Shown here piece by piece: positions 33,745 through 42,868 of a DNA stretch of 48,826 nucleotides. Numbering within the stretch: position 1 is the stretch's first letter; each line of letters begins with the position of its first letter. The notes beneath the pieces are model-generated. The model ran no database searches. It worked only from the letters and a program-made list of their open reading frames with translations, and was not told the DNA's origin. A program made the position numbers and the translations under genes. Source of the DNA: Myxococcales bacterium (lineage in GTDB: Bacteria; Myxococcota; Polyangia; HGW-17; SLPX01); the NCBI GenBank assembly GCA_007131745.1, contig SLPX01000323.1, positions 1 through 48,826 of the forward strand. Direction: 5' to 3'.

Positions 33745-33956
33745 TGGGATAAGGGGTAACGGCCGACTCAACCAGTGTGGGTCAACCCGCAATAGTCTGA
33801 ATAGTGAAAGGCACCTTGCTGATTTGCGGTATGACTCGTTCGATTGGTGGTTCCTTTTGAAACATGGTGGGTTTTGCGCTAGTCTCTGTTTTGGGGTAAG
33901 CATTCTTGATTCGGGCCGGAGTGATGGAGGTTTCCGGTGAAAGGAGTGAGAAGAAG

Positions 33957-34601
33957 ATGATTTATGGAACCGGGAGAATGAATCTCATTCGTTGCGCGCT
34001 CTTGGGTTTCTTGGTTGCGGGTGGTTCGGCCTTGGTATCCTGCGGCGAGGACCCGCCGACCGAGAAGGCGCCTCCCACCCTTACAAACGTGAACATTGAT
34101 GAGTTGCAGCAAAGGCGGGAAGACCCGGAGGAATATTTCGAAGACGATGATCACCGCGGGGAACGGGTGAGGACAACGGGGCCCATTCTCAACCCGCAAT
34201 TCGGAGATTCTTCGCCTTCGGCCGCAGGCAGGCCGAAAACACGGGGTGGAGAGGATGAAACTCCCGCGCATTCGTACGGCGAGTCTTTTGCTCCAACTAT
34301 TAATGGGCACCCGCGCGGACCCAGGGCAGAGGTTTTCAACAAGGTGATCAATTCGTCTTTTCCACGGGTCAACGGGTGCTTTGCCGCTCAGATGCACAAT
34401 ATCGATCCGGGCGAACATGCGCTCAGAGTGAAAATAGGGGTATCAAATGCAGGGAGGGTCACCCAGGCGGAAGTCATCTCGGGAATTGATAACGCGGCTG
34501 TTCGTTCATGCGTTGTGGATACTCTTAGGTCATTGCAGTTTCCTCGGTACGAAGGAAACGAGGTCGAGCAGGAGGTGCCGTTTAGATTCGTGAGCCGCTG
34601 A
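33957..34601 (+). CDS. AgmX/PglI C-terminal-domain lipoprotein
   Basis: 214 residues. Signal peptide with VSC lipobox (LVSCGED), an acidic Pro/Glu/Arg-rich middle (~40-120) and a TonB-C-like domain at the end: VINSSFPRVNGCFAAQM, ALRVKIGVSNAGRVTQAEV, AVRSCVVDTLRSLQFP. That is the AgmX/PglI C-terminal domain associated with gliding/export-type envelope complexes in Myxobacteria. AAGGAG lies ten bases before ATG 33957; ATG 33978 is an alternative. Confidence 0.82.
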   Translation: MIYGTGRMNLIRCALLGFLVAGGSALVSCGEDPPTEKAPPTLTNVNIDELQQRREDPEEYFEDDDHRGERVRTTGPILNPQFGDSSPSAAGRPKTRGGEDETPAHSYGESFAPTINGHPRGPRAEVFNKVINSSFPRVNGCFAAQMHNIDPGEHALRVKIGVSNAGRVTQAEVISGIDNAAVRSCVVDTLRSLQFPRYEGNEVEQEVPFRFVSR

Positions 34602-34676
34602 GAAGAACCGGCCATGAGGTATGCGGTTGTGCGGATGGATTCAATTGTGCTTGAGTGTGGAGATAGATAAAAATAC

Positions 34677-36128
34677 ATGAAAAATATTCGGAAAACGAAA
34701 GACAGGAAAAAGAGCGGTCTAGTCCTTTCGGTGACAATGATCATTTTATGGTCGGCCGGATTGGTTGCCACGGCCGGTGGAACGCGGTTGGGCATGAATC
34801 GGGGTTTGTCGGCTGCGGGGGTTCGCGCATGGAACATGGATCTCGGGAGCCTTGAGCGTGGAGATGTTGAAAAAGCGCTGGAGGAAAAAAGAGAAGCTTT
34901 TTCAACAAGGAGCGTGACGCTTCGCGGGGTCCGTGAAAACAAGTCAATGACCTGGGGGGAGTTGGGTGTGATGGTGGATGTGGAAACACTTGCCGATTCG
35001 GTCATGCGTGTGGGGAATTCAGGGCGTTTGTGGGAGGATCTCGTTTCGAGGCACAGGGCGCGCAAGGGTTTTTATGATTTTTCGCCGGGGTTTTTCCTGG
35101 ACAGGGAGAAAGCTCTGAAACGGATCATGGCGCTCAAGGAAAAGATAGACAAGCCGATTCGGGAGGGACGGTTGAACCTTCGGAACAGAAAGGTCGTTCC
35201 GGGTGTAACCGGTTATCGTCTTCATGTATACCCGTCATTGGAGCGGGTGCTCGCCGCTGCCCGCGATGCGCGCGACGAAATCGAACTGATGATTGAAACC
35301 AGGAGCCCCCGCATAACGGAAGAAATGGCCGATACCTTGGATATTTCGACGGTTATGGGGTGGTTCGAAACGCCGTACCATTCCCATGGGAGCTTTGTTC
35401 ACAGGGTTCACAACCTGCAATTGTCTGCAAGGCGGCTTAACGGAACCATAATCAAGCCGGGCGAGGTGTTTTCGTTTAATGAAACCCTTGGTCCCCGCTC
35501 GCAAAAAGAAGGATACAGGGTGGCGCCGGTGCTGGCCGCGGGAGAAAAGATCGATGGGGTCGGCGGAGGGATCTGTCAGATTTCATCCACCGTGCACGCG
35601 GCCGGTTTTTTCGCGGGGTTGGAAATCGTGGAAGCGGAAGTGCACAGCCAGCCTTCCCCTTACATGGAGCTTGGTCTGGATGCCAAGGTAGTTTGGCCCG
35701 ATGTGGATGTGAAGCTGCGGAACCCGTACAAGTTTCCGGTGGTGATCCATTACGAGGTGGCGTTCGGGCGGGTGAGGACGGAAATTCTCGGCAAGGAAAA
35801 GCCGTTCAGCATAGCCTTTGAGAGGCGTATCGTGAAGCAGAGTCCATACAGAGAAATCGTCAGAAAGAATCAGGATATGCCGCTAGGCCAAAGAAGAATA
35901 GATCAGAGGGGTGAATTCGGTTATCACGTCCGCAGGAGGCGGGTGTTTTTCAATGAAGACGGACACGAGATAAGAGCACAGTACAGGACGGTGATCTATC
36001 GCCCCACTAACCTTATCATTCAGTTGGGAACAAGGCCTCCCGATGATCCCGACGCTCCCCCGCCCCCGGAACTTCCCCCGGTGCCCCCGAGGCCCGTGCC
36101 GGAAAGCTTCGTTAGAATAAGGCAGTAG
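34677..36128 (+). CDS. VanW-family protein
   Basis: 483 residues. One N-terminal membrane helix (~13-33); a putative peptidoglycan-binding-like region (~45-215, with a repeated ELGVMVDVETL / ITEEMADTLD pattern of the YoaR type); then the VanW domain (~225-370): GTIIKPGEVFSFNETLGPR, GVGGGICQISSTVH, EVHSQPSPYMELGLDAKV, and LRNPYKFPVVIHYEV. A Pro-rich tail ends the protein. VanW proteins occur in some vancomycin-resistance clusters and widely elsewhere with unknown biochemical function. It lies 37 bases before the primase-helicase gene. A weak GG-N10-GC (34637-34650) lies upstream. Confidence 0.9.
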   Translation: MKNIRKTKDRKKSGLVLSVTMIILWSAGLVATAGGTRLGMNRGLSAAGVRAWNMDLGSLERGDVEKALEEKREAFSTRSVTLRGVRENKSMTWGELGVMVDVETLADSVMRVGNSGRLWEDLVSRHRARKGFYDFSPGFFLDREKALKRIMALKEKIDKPIREGRLNLRNRKVVPGVTGYRLHVYPSLERVLAAARDARDEIELMIETRSPRITEEMADTLDISTVMGWFETPYHSHGSFVHRVHNLQLSARRLNGTIIKPGEVFSFNETLGPRSQKEGYRVAPVLAAGEKIDGVGGGICQISSTVHAAGFFAGLEIVEAEVHSQPSPYMELGLDAKVVWPDVDVKLRNPYKFPVVIHYEVAFGRVRTEILGKEKPFSIAFERRIVKQSPYREIVRKNQDMPLGQRRIDQRGEFGYHVRRRRVFFNEDGHEIRAQYRTVIYRPTNLIIQLGTRPPDDPDAPPPPELPPVPPRPVPESFVRIRQ

Positions 36129-36165
36129 CCGGGTTGGCCGGAGATTCCAAAGACCGGAGGGTGAA

Positions 36166-37983
36166 ATGATATCTTCCAATGCAGTAATTGATTTTTACAG
36201 AAAAGCGCTTCCCGAAGCTCTTATGGACGAGGGGACAAAAAAGTTGATCGGGCACTGCCCATGGTGCAGGGGCGACGAAAAAGGAAAGCTCCTTGTCAAT
36301 CTTAACACCGGGAGTCCTTTTTTCGGCCATTTCTACTGTACTTCTTTCTGCCGCCACGGGGGATGGCCCCTGGAGTTGGCACAGGCGATGGAAATGGACA
36401 TCGAAAATGTGCCGGGGTTTGACATCGACAGGGAACCCAAGTATAGGCCGCCTGCTTTTCCGTTTACTCACAAGAACCAGGAGATGTACAAGCTTGCCAG
36501 GATGTGCTCAGCGCCCTTGCGGCAACCGTTTCGAAACATCGGGATCGGGGATGGAGTGCTGGAACTTCTAAATATCGGATATAACGGCCGGTTGTACATA
36601 TATCCGTACCTGCAAGAGAACGGGGATTGCTATTCACTGAGGGGAGTTTCTTTTGCGGGCAAGTTCGATCAACCCTTGTGGCAGGGAGAAGAGCAGTTCA
36701 CCAATCCTCCTCACAACCTTTATAACACGCCCGATATTGCGAGAGCCGACGGCGGTTTCCTGATTGTGACGGTGGGAGAAAAGAACGCGCTTGCAGTCAA
36801 GCAGGCCGGGTTGCCGGCGGTTGCGATTCCAACCTACGCAGATGAATCATGCATCACTGCCGAGAGGCTCGAATTCGTCCGGCAGGTCGCGATAATCATG
36901 AACAACGACGCGGAGGGGAGGGAAACGGCCCAGAGCATTGGGTTGCGCCTCGGTTTCAAGGCTCGGATAGTGCGTTGGCCTACCGACAGGAAAAAGGGAT
37001 TCGGACTTTCGGAGTACCTGGCTGAAACCATGGACGAGTTTCCGGAAAAACTGGAACAAATGGTGGCCGAATCCGAACCCATGTCTCCGCTTGCCTCCGC
37101 TCGAAGGGATTACAACTATTTCGTGAATTACGTGGAAAGTCATCGAGGGCGGGATCTTCTCGGGTTGGAAACCTGTTTCCCCAAGCTCAACAATGCGTTG
37201 GACGGACTCAGGGGGTTGAATGTTCTGGGCGCGCAGCCCAAGGCGGGGAAATCCACTTTTTTCATGCAGATCGCATCCAGCATGGCGGATGAGAAGCAGG
37301 TGCCGGTTATCTATTACGACTTTGAAAACGGTCGCCAGAAGATCTACACCCGCACTCTTTGCAGGATGTCGCGGATGGGGGAACGAACGATTCACCAGAA
37401 ATCGCTTTCCGAGGCTGAGAGGGAAACATACGAAGGTACGTTGAAGCGTTTTCGGAAAATGTTGGATTTTTTCAAGGTGGTGACGGACAGAAAGATCAAT
37501 CCTGATCTGATGAGAAAGCAGATAGATTTTCTGAGAAGCCAGACGAGTTCGGCCGACATGTTGCTTATCATCGACAGTCTTCACAAGCTGCCGTTCGGTC
37601 GTCTGAGCGAGCGGAGGAGTGGAATCGACGAATGGCTCCGGAATCTCGAATCGATACGAGATAACTACGGCGTCACCTTTTTGGTGATTTCGGAATTGGG
37701 ACGGGCCATTGAGGGAGGATACGACGCTAAACCCGACCTGGCGTCTTTCAAGGAAACCGGTGATATCGAGTACACCGCGGACAATGCATTGGTAATGACC
37801 ACCTCGGTTTCGGTGTACGATCAGGCGGGAGAAGCGACCCAGGCGGCTGAAGAAAGTGAACGAGACCAGGCAGCTGCCGGCAGGGAGGTCGTCTTGTGGC
37901 TTGTCGCAAGCCGGGAGATGAGCCCGGGACGGGTTGCGACCTATTCGGTGGATTATCCCTATTGGGGTTTCAGGGAAATCTGA
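36166..37983 (+). CDS. T7 gp4-like primase-helicase (zinc finger, TOPRIM, RecA-like)
   Basis: 605 residues, no signal peptide. A CHC2-like zinc finger (Cys31, Cys34, Cys58, Cys62; CPWC...CTSFCRHGGWP) is followed by a TOPRIM region (VTVGEKNALAV with Glu205; NNDAEGRE with Asp248) and a DnaB/RecA-type ATPase (Walker A GAQPKAGKST, Lys362; Walker B LLIIDSLHKL, Asp470; VISELGRA). This is the T7 gp4/Twinkle order. Fused primase-helicases are mostly phage, plasmid or mitochondrial; a chromosomal copy amid housekeeping genes, with no phage genes beside it, suggests captured mobile DNA or a defence/repair role. GGAGGG precedes the ATG. Whether primase activity remains is unclear because the RNA polymerase domain is short. 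Confidence 0.82.
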   Translation: MISSNAVIDFYRKALPEALMDEGTKKLIGHCPWCRGDEKGKLLVNLNTGSPFFGHFYCTSFCRHGGWPLELAQAMEMDIENVPGFDIDREPKYRPPAFPFTHKNQEMYKLARMCSAPLRQPFRNIGIGDGVLELLNIGYNGRLYIYPYLQENGDCYSLRGVSFAGKFDQPLWQGEEQFTNPPHNLYNTPDIARADGGFLIVTVGEKNALAVKQAGLPAVAIPTYADESCITAERLEFVRQVAIIMNNDAEGRETAQSIGLRLGFKARIVRWPTDRKKGFGLSEYLAETMDEFPEKLEQMVAESEPMSPLASARRDYNYFVNYVESHRGRDLLGLETCFPKLNNALDGLRGLNVLGAQPKAGKSTFFMQIASSMADEKQVPVIYYDFENGRQKIYTRTLCRMSRMGERTIHQKSLSEAERETYEGTLKRFRKMLDFFKVVTDRKINPDLMRKQIDFLRSQTSSADMLLIIDSLHKLPFGRLSERRSGIDEWLRNLESIRDNYGVTFLVISELGRAIEGGYDAKPDLASFKETGDIEYTADNALVMTTSVSVYDQAGEATQAAEESERDQAAAGREVVLWLVASREMSPGRVATYSVDYPYWGFREI

Positions 37984-38056
37984 TCGGGTTTGGTGTCTGC
38001 AGCCCGTCAGGGGCTCAAGTGTGCCGTGGTTTTTTTGACAAGGAGGTTACAGAGTT

Positions 38057-38329
38057 GTGACAGGTTCTTTCAAAACAGCTTTTCAGACCGGGCTTGTTGT
38101 CCTGGGAATGGTGTTTTCCTGGGCTTCTCTGGGGTGGGTGCTGATGGGCGCGGATCCGGAGAGCGTGGTTTTTTTTGCATTTGCATCCACCGGCCTTGTG
38201 TGTGCTATAGCCGGTTTCATGACGGATCGCGAGGGCCACATGTTGACCAGATGGACCGCCCTCTTTTCGGTCGCGCTGATCGCGGGGGCCGCCATGTTGG
38301 CGTATTTGCTCTACGTGGCAGCGAAGTGA
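38057..38329 (+). CDS. small membrane protein, function unknown
   Basis: 90 residues with three hydrophobic helices (~8-32, 38-58, 66-88) and no known motif. It starts with GTG at 38057; AAGGAGG lies ten bases upstream. It follows the primase-helicase by 73 bases. Confidence 0.55.
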   Translation: MTGSFKTAFQTGLVVLGMVFSWASLGWVLMGADPESVVFFAFASTGLVCAIAGFMTDREGHMLTRWTALFSVALIAGAAMLAYLLYVAAK

Positions 38330-38335
38330 CCTGAA

Positions 38336-38349
38336 AAAAAGTACTTTTT
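38336..38349. repeat. 14-base A/T palindrome between convergent genes
   Basis: AAAAAGTACTTTTT is a perfect palindrome in the 123-base gap between two convergent genes. It could help bidirectional termination, but the stem is A/T only. Confidence 0.3.
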
Positions 38350-38452
38350 CCGCAAGGGGTTGTTGTGTTCAGTGTAGAGGCAGAAATGCCTTTTGTGCCT
38401 TAATTACTATTGTGAGTTCAATGTTGGGGGGATCGAAAATCCAAGAGGACGC

Positions 38453-38896
38453 TTACTGGCAGGAGGCCGGCAGTTCAAAACCGGGCATGGCCTTGAAGGC
38501 TTCGCTGGCTTTCTTCATGGTTTCCATGGCCATTTTGCAACCTTCTTCCGCGCCGGGGGTTCCTTTTAGCTGTTCAATCTGTTCACAGCCTTTCTTTGTG
38601 GCTTCCACTGCCGATTCGGGTACACCGTCCAGTTTGCTCAGAACTTCAGCGTAGTCTTTGCAGCACTTTTCCCACTGAGCGCAAGCGTCTCCCTCGGCGG
38701 CTTCTCCTTCTTCAGCCTTCTCTTCCTCGTCGACTTTTTCTTCTTCTTTTTCGTCGACTTTTTCTTCTTCTTTTTCGTCTTCTACTGCTTTTTCTGTTTT
38801 ATCAGCTTTTTCTTCTTCTTTTTTCTTGTCGCAGCCGATAACCGCGCTAAGGGAAAAAATACCCATCGTAAGGAAAACCAGCAATTTCTTCGTCAT
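38453..38896 (-). CDS. small acidic Glu/Lys-repeat lipoprotein
   Basis: 147 residues. Signal peptide with a VIGC lipobox; residues ~24-72 are almost only Glu, Lys and Asp in units such as KVDEKEEE, reflecting a 24-base DNA repeat (copies at 38728 and 38752). The C-terminal ~75 residues form a Cys-containing helical domain (CAQWEKCCKDYAEVLSK, KKGCEQIEQL, GCKMAMETM), which looks like a small disulfide-bonded helix bundle. AAGGAGGG precedes the ATG. Function unknown; the acidic rod may act as a spacer from the outer membrane. Confidence 0.72.
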   Translation of the reverse strand: MTKKLLVFLTMGIFSLSAVIGCDKKKEEEKADKTEKAVEDEKEEEKVDEKEEEKVDEEEKAEEGEAAEGDACAQWEKCCKDYAEVLSKLDGVPESAVEATKKGCEQIEQLKGTPGAEEGCKMAMETMKKASEAFKAMPGFELPASCQ

Positions 38897-39108
38897 GACA
38901 TTACCCTCCTTTTACATGGTAATAAATCAGCCTCTTAAGGCCTGCGTTTGTTTTTGTTTTCTGTCGAGTTTCAATTACCTTTTCGTTTCATTATGCTTAG
39001 GGGCGATGAAGTTCGATCGACCTCTTAAACAGAGAAAGAGAACCATTGTTTTAGGACTTAGTCAACCCCGACAAGTTCTTGAAAAGCGGACTATATGGAC
39101 CTTTAATA

Positions 39109-40587
39109 TCACTGATTTTTTTTAGTTGGCCTGCTTGTGTGATCCACTTCTTTCCAGTGTTTTCCGGTAGCCTGTTTCAGCCCGGCCAGGCTGGTGTAGT
39201 AGTTGTACAGATTTGTGGTTACCTCAGCCTTTGCCCTGTCGAAACCCATCTGAGCGTCAAGCAGATCCGTGACGGTTTTCATTTCCTGGCCCATTTTCAG
39301 CCTTTGAATTCGCAGGTTTTCCTCTGCCGCTTTTAAGGCTGTTTTCGCTGCCTGCAAGTTTTTTTCCGATGTTTTTACATCCAGATAATATTTTCTCACC
39401 TGGAGCGCTATGGCTCGTTCCGCGTTTTTTAGGATCGCGCGGGCTTGGTGGATCTTGGATTCCATGGCCCTCGTTTCCCTGTATTTGCTTCCCCACTCCC
39501 ATGTCCAAGAAACGGCAAGTCCGGCAAAAAAAGCGTTGCGGGGAGTAAACGCGCCCATGCCTTCGCTAAACTGGTAGCGCCCCATCAAGGTTACTTCAGG
39601 CAACAGCATGATGCGCATGGCTTGTCGCCCCGCTGAAGCCTGTCCTTTTTTCGTGCGCACGATCTCCAATTCGGGGCGGTTCCTGATTGCCTGCCTCTGT
39701 AACTCTTCGAGCGATTCCTTAATCTTTTTAGGCGGATCGGCAAACGTTTCCGTGTAGCGAAAAGCCTTGTCGCCGTCTTCTCCCATGAGTCTGTTCAGGT
39801 TCGCCTTGGCCAACTCGACCCCTGCTTCGATCCGGGCGATTCTCTGGATCGCGTTCTGAAGCGCTACTTCCACTCTCAGCATTTCCGCAGGGCCGACGAC
39901 CTCGTGTTCGTAAAAAGTTTTGACTTGCTTTTCGTGAGCGCGTACCAGGTTCAGGGCTTCGTGGCCGATTTCCAGAAAACGGAGGGCCGCAAGAACCTGG
40001 AGGTAAGCTTTTTGGACCTCGTATTGAAGTTCCAGTCGTTTTGTCTTTTTCTCAAGTTGCACCAAGTCGATTCCCAGTCTTTCCACCCTCAGCTTTTTGA
40101 GCAAGGCAAAAAGAGCGGTTATCGGTTGAGCCACCGTGACAGTGACCTGCGCGGTGAATCGATCCCGGATGGTGCCGAGTTCAATGTTTTGAAACAGGTC
40201 ATCGAACCATAGCAGGCACGCGATCGGCATGATGCAATTGTCGGGCGGCTCTCCCAATTCGATCCCGGACAGGTCGAACTGCACATCACTGTTCCAAAGC
40301 AAAGCGTTTCCTTCGAGCATCACCCTGGGCAGTAAAGCTCCTTGCGCAGCGCGTACGCGATGTCCTGCTTCTTCCTGCTTGTAGTTAAGCACCCGCATTT
40401 CGGGGTTTTTTCTGAATGCACGGGATACGGCGTCTGAGAGAGTCAAGGGTTTTGCTTTTATTTCTGGTTGCGATTTCTCTGCCCGTGAATTTCCCGCTCC
40501 GATCAAACACAACAACAGGACGAACAGACTCATACGATGGTTGCTTACTCTTCCTCTTCTTCGCATTGTTTTTCTCTTCTTTCTCAT
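39109..40587 (-). CDS. TolC-family outer-membrane efflux protein
   Basis: 492 residues. After a basic N-terminus and signal peptide (~18-38) come the paired long coiled-coil helices and short beta segments of the OEP family, in two homologous halves: LTLSDAVSRAFRKNPEMRVL at the start of half one, and ELQRQAIRNRPELEIVRTKK at the start of half two. The end (FDRAKAEVTTNLYNYYTSLAGLKQATG) is typical. TolC proteins form the outer-membrane duct of efflux or type I secretion systems; no inner-membrane partner is encoded next to it. The start is uncertain: ATG 40587 or ATG 40566. Confidence 0.92.
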   Translation of the reverse strand: MRKKRKTMRRRGRVSNHRMSLFVLLLCLIGAGNSRAEKSQPEIKAKPLTLSDAVSRAFRKNPEMRVLNYKQEEAGHRVRAAQGALLPRVMLEGNALLWNSDVQFDLSGIELGEPPDNCIMPIACLLWFDDLFQNIELGTIRDRFTAQVTVTVAQPITALFALLKKLRVERLGIDLVQLEKKTKRLELQYEVQKAYLQVLAALRFLEIGHEALNLVRAHEKQVKTFYEHEVVGPAEMLRVEVALQNAIQRIARIEAGVELAKANLNRLMGEDGDKAFRYTETFADPPKKIKESLEELQRQAIRNRPELEIVRTKKGQASAGRQAMRIMLLPEVTLMGRYQFSEGMGAFTPRNAFFAGLAVSWTWEWGSKYRETRAMESKIHQARAILKNAERAIALQVRKYYLDVKTSEKNLQAAKTALKAAEENLRIQRLKMGQEMKTVTDLLDAQMGFDRAKAEVTTNLYNYYTSLAGLKQATGKHWKEVDHTSRPTKKNQ

Positions 40588-40730
40588 AATGTTGTAAGAC
40601 CATTTTCAGGATTCGGGCCGGAATCGCAAGTTATGAGTTTGCTTCCGACAGTTGGATGACATATATTCAGAAAGTCATGCAAAACGGAGAGCACACAAAA
40701 CCGATTCGGAAGAAAGGGGAGAAGAAAATC

Positions 40731-41684
40731 ATGGATTCTCCCGGGGAAACTTTTGAGATCCTGGAAAAGATAAAGGAGAACGTATCCCGGGTCATCAAGG
40801 GCAAAACCAGGGTTATAGAGATGGCTTTGACCTGTCTTGGCGCAGGGGGACATCTTTTGGTGGAAGACGTTCCTGGTGTGGGCAAGACCACTCTGGCACG
40901 GGCTCTGGCCCGAAGCATGGGAGGAAGTTTCCGTAGAATTCAGTTTACTTCCGATCTCATGCCTTCCGATATCATCGGGGTTTCGGTTTTCGACAGGGAG
41001 AAAAGAGAATTTCTTTTCAAGCAAGGGCCGATTTTTGCGAATGTGGTACTGGCCGATGAGATCAACCGAGCGACACCCAGAACACAATCGAGCCTCTTGG
41101 AAGCAATGAACGAAAACCAGGTGTCGGTCGACAACGAGACGATCAGGCTGCCCGATCCGTTTTTCGTCATCGCAACGCAAAATCCTCAGGAACATTTTGG
41201 AACCTATCCCCTTCCGGAATCTCAGATGGACCGTTTCGGGCTTCGCATAGTGATGGGATATCCGGATTTGGATGAAGAAAGCCGGCTCGTGGCGGGTCAG
41301 AGAGCATGGAAGCCTTTGGAAGAGCTTGGAGCGGTGACTTCTCCGGAAGACATTCTGCGGATCCAGGCTTCGGTCTATGATGTAGAGGTAGATGAATCTT
41401 TGTGCGCCTATATGATGAGAGTGGTCGAGGAGACAAGGGTTTCCGACCGGCTTTCGCTCGGCGTTTCCACTCGAGGAGCTAAAACCTGGTACCAGGCCGC
41501 GAGGGCAAACGCTCTGGTCATGGGAAGAAATTATTGTCTTCCCGATGATTTCAAGGAAACGGCCTTGCCTGTATTGGCCCACAGGGTGGTGTTGTCGGCG
41601 TTTCAGGATACCCCGGCTCGAACGCGCAGAGAGTCGGAGAGTGTTTTGAACGATATTTTGGACAAGGTAGCCGTGCCTTTGTGA
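40731..41684 (+). CDS. MoxR-family AAA+ ATPase
   Basis: 317 residues. Walker A EDVPGVGKTT, Walker B VVLADEINRATPRTQSSLLE, sensor 1 FFVIATQNPQEHFGTYPLPE and the arginine-finger region MDRFGLRI match MoxR ATPases. These act as chaperones for partner proteins, often with DUF58 (vWA-like) and transglutaminase-type membrane proteins. ATG 40731 gives family-typical length and follows GGGGAGAAGAAAATC; ATG 40677 is an alternative. First gene of the MoxR-DUF58-TgpA cluster. Confidence 0.94.
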   Translation: MDSPGETFEILEKIKENVSRVIKGKTRVIEMALTCLGAGGHLLVEDVPGVGKTTLARALARSMGGSFRRIQFTSDLMPSDIIGVSVFDREKREFLFKQGPIFANVVLADEINRATPRTQSSLLEAMNENQVSVDNETIRLPDPFFVIATQNPQEHFGTYPLPESQMDRFGLRIVMGYPDLDEESRLVAGQRAWKPLEELGAVTSPEDILRIQASVYDVEVDESLCAYMMRVVEETRVSDRLSLGVSTRGAKTWYQAARANALVMGRNYCLPDDFKETALPVLAHRVVLSAFQDTPARTRRESESVLNDILDKVAVPL

Positions 41685-41722
41685 TGGTTTCAGTTTTGTT
41701 TTCACTCTTTGCGGATGGATAG

Positions 41723-42868
41723 ATGGCAACGAGATCTCAGGGCGGATCTTATACCGTCGGATCCGGTCCTGTTTCGGCAAAAGACGGAAAGCAACGTCCC
41801 CGGTTTCGCATAACCAGGCAAGGGTGGTATTATCTGGCAATAACGCTCGGGGTTGGGCTGGCTGCTCTTCGCACGGGGAATAATCTTCTTTTCCTGGTTC
41901 TTGGAATGATGCTCGGGATGATACTTCTAAGCGGGTTCATGGCTGAGACGGCTTTGCGCGCTCTCGAACCCAGGCGTCATCCTCCTCTGGAAATGCTGTC
42001 CTGCAAACCTTTTCTCATGGGCGTTTCAGTGAGAAACAAGAAAAGGGTGCTTCCATCTTTTGCAGTCGAAGTGGAAGACATGCTTGAGGGACAACTAATG
42101 GATAAGCGTTGTTTCTTTCTCAAAATTCCGGCGGGGCGGAGGCAAACCACTTCGTACAGGCATGCATTTCCTCGCAGGGGGAAGTACAAATTCCCCGGAT
42201 TCAAGCTGTCTACGAAGTTTCCGTTCGGATTGCTCAGGAAATCCTTGTTTGTACATTTTGAAGGAGAAGTAATCGTATATCCGAGTCCTATCAAAGTGAA
42301 TGTGCCGCCGGGCGCGGTGTCCAACCTGTCCGGCTACGGTTCAAGAAAACGGATGAAACGGCACGGAGATCCTTTCGGCTTGAGGGAATACCGTCCGGGC
42401 GATGATCCCAGGCAGATCTATCACAGGGCATCTGCTCATTTGGACCGTACTGTTGTCAGGGAGTACGAAGACGCCGCGGCCGACCGGGTCGTGATCTACC
42501 TGGACAATGAACTTAAACCTGGGGAGGGTGGGAGTTATCTCAGGGCATCCGAAGCGATTGAGACTGCAATCGGGCAGGCAGCATACCTGGCCGGGTTTTT
42601 TTCCGGCAAGGGACTCGATGTTTCGGTGGTGACTCGATCGGGATACGTTCCTTTCGGCAGCGGCCGGATGCATGTTGGAGCGGTCATGAGGTTTTTGGCC
42701 CTTCTGTCATATGAAGACGGAGAAGCGCCGCTGGGCATGCATCATCATGGGTTTTCGGATCTTGCAATATTAGTGGGGGTGAAGGGCGTTGCGATCCTGT
42801 CGTCTAATTTTGTCGGAGTTGAAGGATTCGGCCGGTCGCTCGATCTTGGGGGGAGTAGCCGAATATGA
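41723..42868 (+). CDS. DUF58 domain protein
   Basis: 381 residues. Two N-terminal hydrophobic helices (~35-75), a beta-sandwich region and the DUF58 core: FGLREYRPGDDPRQIYHRASAH and DRTVVREYEDAA. The C-terminal half is von Willebrand A-like. It probably is a client of the MoxR ATPase. Its stop overlaps the start of the transglutaminase gene by four bases (ATGA). Confidence 0.92.
   Translation: MATRSQGGSYTVGSGPVSAKDGKQRPRFRITRQGWYYLAITLGVGLAALRTGNNLLFLVLGMMLGMILLSGFMAETALRALEPRRHPPLEMLSCKPFLMGVSVRNKKRVLPSFAVEVEDMLEGQLMDKRCFFLKIPAGRRQTTSYRHAFPRRGKYKFPGFKLSTKFPFGLLRKSLFVHFEGEVIVYPSPIKVNVPPGAVSNLSGYGSRKRMKRHGDPFGLREYRPGDDPRQIYHRASAHLDRTVVREYEDAAADRVVIYLDNELKPGEGGSYLRASEAIETAIGQAAYLAGFFSGKGLDVSVVTRSGYVPFGSGRMHVGAVMRFLALLSYEDGEAPLGMHHHGFSDLAILVGVKGVAILSSNFVGVEGFGRSLDLGGSSRI

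Noticed and set aside
34637..34650. GG-N10-GC upstream of the VanW gene, possible sigma-54 promoter
   Set aside because: Spacing is right, but the -24 (TGGATT) and -12 (GTGCT) match poorly, so chance is likely.
38003..38018. AGCCC/GGGCT hairpin after the primase-helicase as a terminator
   Set aside because: Only five pairs and no T-run directly after it.
38728..38775. CRISPR-like short repeat
   Set aside because: The 24-base repeat is head-to-tail without spacers and codes for Glu/Lys units of a lipoprotein.
40584..41840. 418-codon antisense frame over the MoxR gene
   Set aside because: The plus strand encodes a complete, motif-rich MoxR ATPase. The antisense product has low-complexity composition and no recognisable domain.
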